64,000 nucleotides of DNA. Source: Cladophialophora immunda (lineage: Eukaryota; Ascomycota; Eurotiomycetes; Chaetothyriales; Herpotrichiellaceae). The notes beneath the pieces are model-generated. The model saw nothing but the letters and a program-made list of their open reading frames with translations. It did no database searches and was not told the DNA's origin. Location: the NCBI RefSeq assembly GCF_000835495.1, contig NW_015622548.1, forward strand, positions 558,001-622,000, in the 5' to 3' direction. The translations under genes were made by a program, and so were the position numbers. Shown here in pieces: positions 57,726-64,000 of the stretch. How positions within the stretch are numbered: the first letter of the stretch is position 1; each line of letters begins with the position of its first letter.

Positions 57726-59017
57726 ATGTCCTTCCCGCTGCACCGCAATCCGCCCTTCCGCGCTGAACACCTCGGCTCCCTCCTGCGCACCGAGAAGCTG
57801 CTGGACACGCGGCACGCCTGGGAGGCCGGCAAGGCGTCGGCGACCGCTCTGCAAGAGGTCGAGGACGGCGACATCAAGGACATTGTGGCGCTGCAGCTCG
57901 AGCTGGGCTTCCACGCCCTCACCGACGGCGAATATCGAAGACATATGTTCTGGGGTTCATTTTGGCCCGGGCTCGAGGGCATGACCGAGATCGAGCACCC
58001 GGACCCAGACCTCTTCCGCATGTACATCCCGGACATCGCCGCCTTCACCGAGGAGGGCTATAAGCCCGGCGAGACCGTCCTGTGCACCGGCAAGATCAGG
58101 CATAAGGGCAGCACCTACACCGCCCAGTTCGACTTCCTGAAGGGCCTCGTGCCCCAGGCGCAGTGGAAGAACCTCAAACTCACCCTCGCCGCCCCCAATT
58201 GGTACCACCTCCGGTACAAGCAGGGCAAAGCATACCCCGCCGACGTGTACAAGAACGATGACGAGTACTTTGCCGACATTGCCAAGGCGTATCAAGAGGA
58301 ACTCAAGATTCTGTACGACCATGGATTGCGGAACGTGCAGTTTGATGATCCCAATCTGGCCTGTAAGTGGGCCTCCATCCTCAAGTCCCTTTTTCGGGAG
58401 TGAAATGACGTACGAATCTAAACTGACAACTTCCCGGGTGAACAGACTTCTGCTCCGAGGCCATGATCGCGGGCTGGGAAAAGGACCCTCTCAACACCTA
58501 CTCCACGGATGAACTCCTCGCCAAGTACATCGACCTGTACAACGCGTGCATCTCCCAAATCCCCGCGGACATGCACGTCGGCGTCCACCTCTGCCGCGGC
58601 AACTTTGTCAACTCGCGCCACTTCTCCGAGGGCGGCTACGACCGCATCGCCACCCTGCTCTTCCAGAAGCTCAACATGCACACCTACTACCTGGAATACG
58701 ACACCCCGCGGGCTGGCGGCTTCGAGCCGCTCCAGCACCTGCCCAAGAACAAGAACGTCATCCTCGGCGTGGTGACCAGCAAGTTCCCCAAGATGGAGGA
58801 CGAGGACGAGATGGTCAAGCGCGTTAAAGAGGCCGCCGGCTGGATGTCCAAGGGCACGGGCGAGAGCGAGAAGGAGGCCCTCAACAGGTGCGGCGTCAGT
58901 CCGCAGTGCGGGTTTGCGAGCCATTCGAGCGGCAACGCCGTCAAGAGAGCCGACATGGTCGAGAAGTTGAAGCTGGTCAGGAGGATTGCTGATCGCATCT
59001 GGCCCGGGGAGCCGTAG
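57726..59017 (+). CDS. MetE-like cobalamin-independent methyltransferase domain protein
   Basis: A 402-residue protein related to the C-terminal catalytic half of cobalamin-independent methionine synthase (COG0620, UROD/MetE-like barrel). Exons 57726-58362 and 58446-59017 join across an 83-nt intron; the junction codon is Tyr213 in NLA-YFCSEAM. All four zinc ligands expected for thiol activation are visible: His260 and Cys262 (GVHLCRGNF), Glu296 (YYLEYD) and Cys367 (SPQCGFAS). The N-terminus FRAEHLGSLLR and the FHALTDGEYRRHMFWGSF block match stand-alone fungal family members. It lacks the N-terminal half of the ~760-residue housekeeping Met6, so it is probably not the main methionine synthase; methyl donor and acceptor are unknown. 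Confidence 0.9.
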
Positions 59018-59519
59018 TGGCTGCCGAAATCGACTTGACTTTTGGGGGAGAATTTGCCTGGACTAGGGAGTTGGAGGCCCCTGGAGATGACACCTGTCGG
59101 CGAAAGTGGCGTGTTTTCGCGGTCTGTGAAGAAGAGTTTGGGCTTCAACAGCCCAAAGGTTTGGGAGATACAAAAAAGTTGTGAAGGGTTTTTAGTAGCA
59201 GGCTTTGACGGCGGCATGGAAACACGCTGGGGGCTTGCATTCAACATCCGTCTGTGTAGCGACTAACGACCGTCGAAGATTCTTATCGTGTGTTCTAGCC
59301 TGCGACGATCAGAAGATAGAGAGTGGACGGCTCCGTGGATGATGCTTGCCTGCATATCTCCAGCGGTAACGGGAGACTTGGGCTCATTGTCAGGAACCGT
59401 CGTGCAAAACATAGACATCCAGGTCGCCGGAACCATTCCCTTAATGCTGGCAGAAACCACAGCAACCAGGGACGGCCGCGTGATGGGATTTCGCGATGAT
59501 TTGTCAGCCGTGCGAAGTT
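59018..59519. other. Convergent 3' gap
   Basis: About 500 nt between the tail-to-tail MetE-like and F-box-like genes; nothing recognised. Confidence 0.5.
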
Positions 59520-60920
59520 TCACACTTCGGCGCTCGTGCGTTCGAGGTACCCAATCTCCTCTGTGAACGAAGCTGGGGACCAATGTTCGTCTCCTTGGGC
59601 CCCAGAGGCACGACCTGAGGGGTCATTCGGCCCGCCTTGGTTCTCCATGTGTTTGAGCACCCGCCGCGCGACCAACAGATCATGCTCCGCCCGCGTTGAA
59701 TTCGCAGTATGGATGGCCCAACGTGTCAGTATGTCGTCGTCCGCGGGGACATTCTCGACGGCGCCGCGCAGCAGTAGCGACATCATCCTGCTCTGCCGGC
59801 CGGCGGGTAATGTGGACGCCTTACACGCCACGTGCAACAGGTGTAAGGGCAGGGGTTGGTCCGGGTGGCGCTGTTGCACCACCGTGTCGTAGAGCTCGAG
59901 CAGGACGAGCAGGGCCTTGTCGTTGCCCTCTTGGACAGCACTCGCCATGCCCTCGAACATTGCCTGCGGCGAGGGAACCGCGGCGCAAGCTCCAAATCGC
60001 ACGGCTTGGCGTAGCAGCTGGAGCAGCTTGATGCTCGTGTCCGTCCATGGCTTGCGGAGGACAAGGTTGTCCGGAATGATGTGCGCCGCGAGTACACTCT
60101 GCTCTACGTGAGAGAGTGAGACCTCGTTGGGCTGCCCCGGAGTTTGGCCTGCAATATTTGAGAGATGCGTGGTCTCGATAATCAAGGGGGGATGTGTACT
60201 TGGAGGGTCGGCTGCTGCTGCTTCATCGTGTGGCTTATCAGGCAGCATGGCTGACCTGAGCCTGAAATGCCTTTCCATGCCGGAGATATCGTCGATTGCC
60301 GGCAGAAGAACATCGGGATCGGGTAGCTCGACGTATGCATCAAGGTGCTTCTGTCGAGCTCCCGCAGATCTTGCCGCGGTTAGTTGCTCTCGTTCACGGT
60401 GCCAGTGTCTGACCATGGCCAACCGGGCCAGAGCAGGCATGCAGGAGTGAAGAAACTCCCACGTGCACCACCTAGACCTCAGGATGTCTCTCTGGAGACG
60501 CAGCTGGTCGTCGAACCCGATCGGCCGGTATGTGGCGGGCAGGAAATGGCGAGTCTCGACGCGAGCAGACGAATCCGCTTCAAAATAGGCGAACAGAACG
60601 AGCGCAGAGTAGACCGAGGGTCTGGACAGAGCCCTGGCCAGGTGGACCGACGCTCGAGGGAGGTTCAGCTCCAAGCAGTGGAAGAAGATCTGCTCAATGA
60701 TTTCGACTGGCAGTGCCTCTAGAGCTGATATGATCCGTGCGGGTTCGACCTCCGCCGTCAGCTGTTTGTGGATGAGGCTGGCTTGCAGGGTTCGAACTCT
60801 GCGCGGAGGCTTGAGCTGATCAAGTCGTTTCATCGGCCGTCCACGTCCATTCCGCATGCCGTTATGGGGGTCTGAGGCCTTGCCGCTCCCCCGGCGGGCT
60901 TGTCTCTTGGACATCAACAT
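59520..60920 (-). CDS. F-box-like protein
   Basis: A 466-residue product from the first ATG in frame, at 60920 (a second lies at 60914). The basic N-terminal tail (SKRQARRGSGKAS, RRVRTLQAS) is followed by ALEALPVEIIEQIFFHCLELNLPRASVHL, here cited in part as LPVEIIEQIFFHCLE, at residues about 70-85, which is the first helix pair of an F-box. The remainder is alpha-helical, with HLLHVACKAS and LLLRGAVENVP hinting at short ankyrin-like helices, but no complete repeats are present. It probably belongs to a fungal family of F-box-like proteins without known function. It is convergent with the MetE-like gene. An SCF link is inferred from the box alone. Confidence 0.75.
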   Translation of the reverse strand: MLMSKRQARRGSGKASDPHNGMRNGRGRPMKRLDQLKPPRRVRTLQASLIHKQLTAEVEPARIISALEALPVEIIEQIFFHCLELNLPRASVHLARALSRPSVYSALVLFAYFEADSSARVETRHFLPATYRPIGFDDQLRLQRDILRSRWCTWEFLHSCMPALARLAMVRHWHREREQLTAARSAGARQKHLDAYVELPDPDVLLPAIDDISGMERHFRLRSAMLPDKPHDEAAAADPPSTHPPLIIETTHLSNIAGQTPGQPNEVSLSHVEQSVLAAHIIPDNLVLRKPWTDTSIKLLQLLRQAVRFGACAAVPSPQAMFEGMASAVQEGNDKALLVLLELYDTVVQQRHPDQPLPLHLLHVACKASTLPAGRQSRMMSLLLRGAVENVPADDDILTRWAIHTANSTRAEHDLLVARRVLKHMENQGGPNDPSGRASGAQGDEHWSPASFTEEIGYLERTSAEV

Positions 60921-62603
60921 CTTGATTCCAACGGGCAATTCACCACGTCAATTCGTTCACAAGCCGCAATCTTCGGCGAATGCACACCTGGCCCTGAGTT
61001 TCCAACCACAGGCATTCACATATTGGCCAGAGAAAGGACGATGTCTAGATATAGCACATCTGTCACACGAGTTGCACTGGAAGGGACTGAAACCGTTGCT
61101 TCGAGCTTCGAGGTGAAGAATCACACATTTTGTTCGTGACGGGCAGAGTCAGTGATACCAGCGTCTTGGCAGGAATTTGCTACAGCAGCCAACGCCACTC
61201 GGGGTATAAATCAGTGTCATTACAAATCCATTTGCATCTTGTTCTCGAGGCTGCACGAGGCTGAATCACTGGTTGCGAAATCTTCACTTCTAGATGACCA
61301 CCTACTCAGAACCTTTTGCGGCGAAGAAACCTATCTACTCATCGTCAGTCTATACATTTTCCAAGCCTTGCGCAATGCCTTCACGGCGACTTGGTCTAAA
61401 GATTTGCCGACGCCTCCCTCCACTACTCGTTACTCAATGGTCCCAATACATCGACAACGGGACTGGTGCACAAATTGCCCTGGCGGAGCTGGGTAACCTT
61501 CTGCCTCAGTGATGCTTGAGAGAGCGCAGAACGCACTCCAATTGCTAGAAGATCCCCAAATCGGATCGCTCGTCCCTCCCTCTGACGTTTAGGCTCCCAT
61601 CGCCACATCGCCATGCGCAACAAACAATCACCCTCAGCGAAGATTCGAGTCCGTCAAATATGGGCACTGGATAAGACACGGGTTCGCGAACACCCAAAAA
61701 GCAATTCACTCCAGTTCGTGCCGGGTTGGGACTTTTGGTCCGCGTGGGTCCTATTCGCCCAGGAGGGAAGGGCGCGACAGAGAAGCTTTCCAACCACGTC
61801 CACGACAAACTTTTGTGAGACTTTTGTTGCTCTCGGCGAACGGGGCGCAGACGCTGCAGGAGTTTCTCTGCAACACCAGGTCTACATAGTAGAATGCCGG
61901 CTGGATCCCTAGGCTCAGGGGACGTTGGCCAGGCAGCTCTACATCCGAGTGGGGACTCTCTGCTTAAGGCTCATTGTTTCATGTACTCCGTACCTCGCAC
62001 CTCAAACGTTCTCGGCCCCCAGAAGGCGCTCTGCTGGGTGCGCAAAAGACTCGTCAGGCTGGACGCGTTGATAATGCCAAGAGGTAAGGCGTACTCGAGC
62101 TCGTCAATTGATTCGACGAGGGGAGTGATGCGAAATAGACATGCGTAGAACATGTACGAGGAGGGGGGATGGCTCTCGCCTCGTCGAAGCCTCGACAAAG
62201 TTGCCCCTCTCGATCGCAAAATAGGCAGACGTGCTGGCACCTTGGTCAGGAATCAGGACGGATCAAGTGATGCTTGGGCGTCCCGATATATCGTCAGATT
62301 TGCCACCTGCGGGCGGATCTGGGGTGCATGTCGCTGCAGCATGCCGAACCCTTTTAATTCGTTGGAGAGAATGAACGATGAAAGGCCTCTACACATCACA
62401 CGACCACGAACGAATATCATAGACTAAGAATCCCTCGGTCTCGCACTGATGGATGTTTCATCATTCACGCCCGGATAGGACCAGCCGGTCGGGCCGAGTT
62501 GTATCATTGGGTACGGAAAAGCAAGCTGTGTCGTAAAACTCGTTCCCTGGGTTTGTTGATGCGTCATCGTCATCTCCCTGGCTTGCCAATTCTAAAACGG
62601 CCA

Positions 62604-62630
62604 CATCATCATCATCATAATAATAATAAT
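62604..62630 (+). repeat. (CAT)5-(AAT)4 repeat
   Basis: Five CAT units directly followed by four AAT units. Confidence 0.9.
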
Positions 62631-62650
62631 CATCGCGGAATCGAAAACGT

Positions 62651-62663
62651 CCCCCCCCCCCCC
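62651..62663 (+). repeat. C13 homopolymer run
   Basis: Thirteen consecutive C, 3' of the glycine-zipper protein gene. Confidence 0.9.
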
Positions 62664-62718
62664 AAATAAAAAGCCTTCGCTCTTCGAAGAACCCCCAAGA
62701 ATGACTCCCGTCCGTTTC

Positions 62719-63570
62719 TCAGTCATGGCCCTTCCGCCTTTCATGGCTGTGTCTCCGTCCGTCATGACGGCCGTGACTGTGGCCCCGCTCGTGCGCGTCT
62801 CTGTCTCGACTTTGACTCCTCGAGCGGCTGTGGCTGTTTTTCCTGCGGTATTCCCTCTCCCAGCGCTCCTGCTCTCGATCCCTCTTCTCTTCTCTCCACT
62901 TCCTGTGTTTGCCATAGTCCTTGCCCCCGACCCAGCCCACCAACGCGCCACCGACCGTGCCGAGCCCTGGGAAAAGCAGATCGCCTAGTAATCCGCCGCC
63001 GGCGGCGCCGAGGAAGCCATCGGCATTGGTCGAGCGTGAGTGGTCCGATATGCGACGGGTTCGCTCCTTGTGATTCCTCCTGTTGGGCTCGGGATCTGAG
63101 GAATAACCAGACCCGGAAGGGTCACCGTGTGAGGGTCTGTGGTGCGGTCGATGGTGAGGTGGTCCGTAAGGCAGATGTTGATAGGCTTGAGGGACGTATG
63201 GACCGGGAGGATATGGAGATAGTTGCTGGACGGGATTGGCTTGGAAATTGGGCTGATTGAGGGCGTATGTCGGCTGGCTTGAGAGGGAAGGGCGATGCTG
63301 TCCAGGCGTCGCAGGTGTCGCGGCGAAATGGACTTTGGGTTCGTTGTTGAGTGGTTGGTAGGCAGGAGGAGGGAGATGGGGAGGAGGACCGTACGGCGAA
63401 GGCGGTTGAACGCCAAACTGTGGACTCGGTTGGCCTGGCTGGCCGGATTGATAACCAAATCCCGCCTGCGACGAATGTACCGTCTGTGGTTGTGGCGGCA
63501 CATATGAACCATTGTTATGTTGTTCCAGCGGAGGCCTGGGGGCCGATGTAAAGTAATCTGCGGCTGCCAT
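62719..63570 (-). CDS. Proline-rich protein with glycine zipper and RS-rich tail
   Basis: A 283-residue single-exon protein from the ATG at 63570 (MAAADYFTSAPRPP); the frame is open 36 codons further upstream but that part is unlike the rest. Residues 10-170 are rich in Pro, Gln, Tyr and His with PYGPPP/PAYQP motifs, probably disordered. Residues 185-216 form a glycine-zipper-like hydrophobic segment (GFLGAAGGGLLGD, GLGTVGGALVGWVGG), able to insert in or pack against a membrane. The last 60 residues are a charged, Arg/Ser/His/Asp-rich tail with RSRSQSRDRD. Similar proteins are common in Pezizomycotina and have no known role. The right neighbour is not in the window. Confidence 0.78.
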   Translation of the reverse strand: MAAADYFTSAPRPPLEQHNNGSYVPPQPQTVHSSQAGFGYQSGQPGQPSPQFGVQPPSPYGPPPHLPPPAYQPLNNEPKVHFAATPATPGQHRPSLSSQPTYALNQPNFQANPVQQLSPYPPGPYVPQAYQHLPYGPPHHRPHHRPSHGDPSGSGYSSDPEPNRRNHKERTRRISDHSRSTNADGFLGAAGGGLLGDLLFPGLGTVGGALVGWVGGKDYGKHRKWREEKRDREQERWEREYRRKNSHSRSRSQSRDRDAHERGHSHGRHDGRRHSHERRKGHD

Positions 63571-64000
63571 GGTGGGACGTTTGTGAGTTGCTCTCCCGCT
63601 TGAGACGAAGATGGTGGGAGAATCAGGTTCAAGAAAGCCAGAGTTGGTAAGCAGACTTATAACAAGAATAGGAACCACATGCTGCGCAATGTCGATCCGA
63701 CATAGGAGGCAAGAACCTCGACCGTATTGGAAGACTGCCTGGCGAGGCTAAATACCGGCTCGTTGGAATGTTCGAAGAGGTGGGTAGGTCGAACTTGTCC
63801 AAGTCACAAGCGCCTGTCATGCGCCAGCCATGGCAATGGATCTGGGTGAAGCAGGGCGAAGCGGGGATCCTCGCATATTAACTCACACTCTGGGTCTCCC
63901 GGACTTTGCTAGGTTTCCCTGGTGCCCTGATCAGCTTCTCAAACTCCGTCTGGTGTTATGGTCCAAGTCTGAACATGATTCGTGGGGCGGGCTACCCTCC
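63571..64000. other. Right-edge region upstream of the glycine-zipper gene
   Basis: Presumed promoter of the minus-strand gene; nothing else recognised in the final 430 nt. Confidence 0.45.

Larger units (their letters stand above)
60921..62718. other. 1.8-kb gap; no gene seen
   Basis: Open frames are short and match no family. One TACTCCGTA copy is at 61984-61992. Near the right end are CAT/AAT triplets at 62604-62630 and a C13 run at 62651-62663, just beyond the stop of the next minus-strand gene. Confidence 0.5.

Noticed and set aside
60780..60805. T-arm-like sequence with GGTTCGAACT
   Set aside because: Resembles a tRNA B-box, but the stems do not pair properly, no acceptor stem is present and it lies inside the F-box-like coding sequence. 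Other GTTCGA occurrences were inspected with the same result.

Overview
This window is nuclear DNA of a filamentous ascomycete (Pezizomycotina), most likely of the class Eurotiomycetes. The evidence is: short spliceosomal introns (49-188 nt) with GT...AG ends, a CTGAC-type branch site in at least one, monocistronic genes on both strands, TATA/CT-rich promoters, and protein families typical of filamentous fungi (Zn2Cys6 regulator with a DUF3425-like tail, Ecl1 lifespan factor, Cya5-like PPR protein, 'basic proline-rich protein', Pns1). No tRNA, rRNA, CRISPR, plasmid or intact transposon was seen. I support 19 protein-coding genes.

Left part (1-27,300) is gene-dense and largely housekeeping: a coiled-coil protein (-), a SAM methyltransferase (+), a basic proline-rich protein (+), the COPII cargo receptor Erv41 (+), the mitotic-exit GAP Bub2 (-), a MATE exporter (+), a pyruvate-decarboxylase-type ThDP enzyme (+), a single-pass membrane protein (+), SRP68 (-) and a Cya5-like mitochondrial PPR protein (+). 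SRP68 and the PPR gene share a 355-bp divergent promoter.

Middle part (27,300-47,000) is gene-poor. A single small regulator, Ecl1 (33,673), sits in about 12 kb with no other gene I can support. Then come a divergent pair, an ATP-grasp-like protein with degenerate catalytic motifs (-) and the choline-transporter-like Pns1 (+), and another 3.6-kb gap.

Right part (47,000-64,000) holds a three-finger C2H2 regulator, a 3.6-kb gap full of simple repeats, a four-exon Zn2Cys6 regulator (-), an F-box protein (-), a stand-alone MetE-like methyltransferase domain (+), a second F-box-like protein (-) and a proline-rich protein with a glycine zipper (-).

The genes do not form an obvious biosynthetic cluster. 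The recurring theme is regulators (Ecl1, C2H2, Zn2Cys6) separated by long repeat-rich gaps, in which the 9-mer TACTCCGTA and the palindrome TACCTAGGTA recur. The most unusual protein is the ATP-grasp homologue, which looks like a pseudoenzyme.
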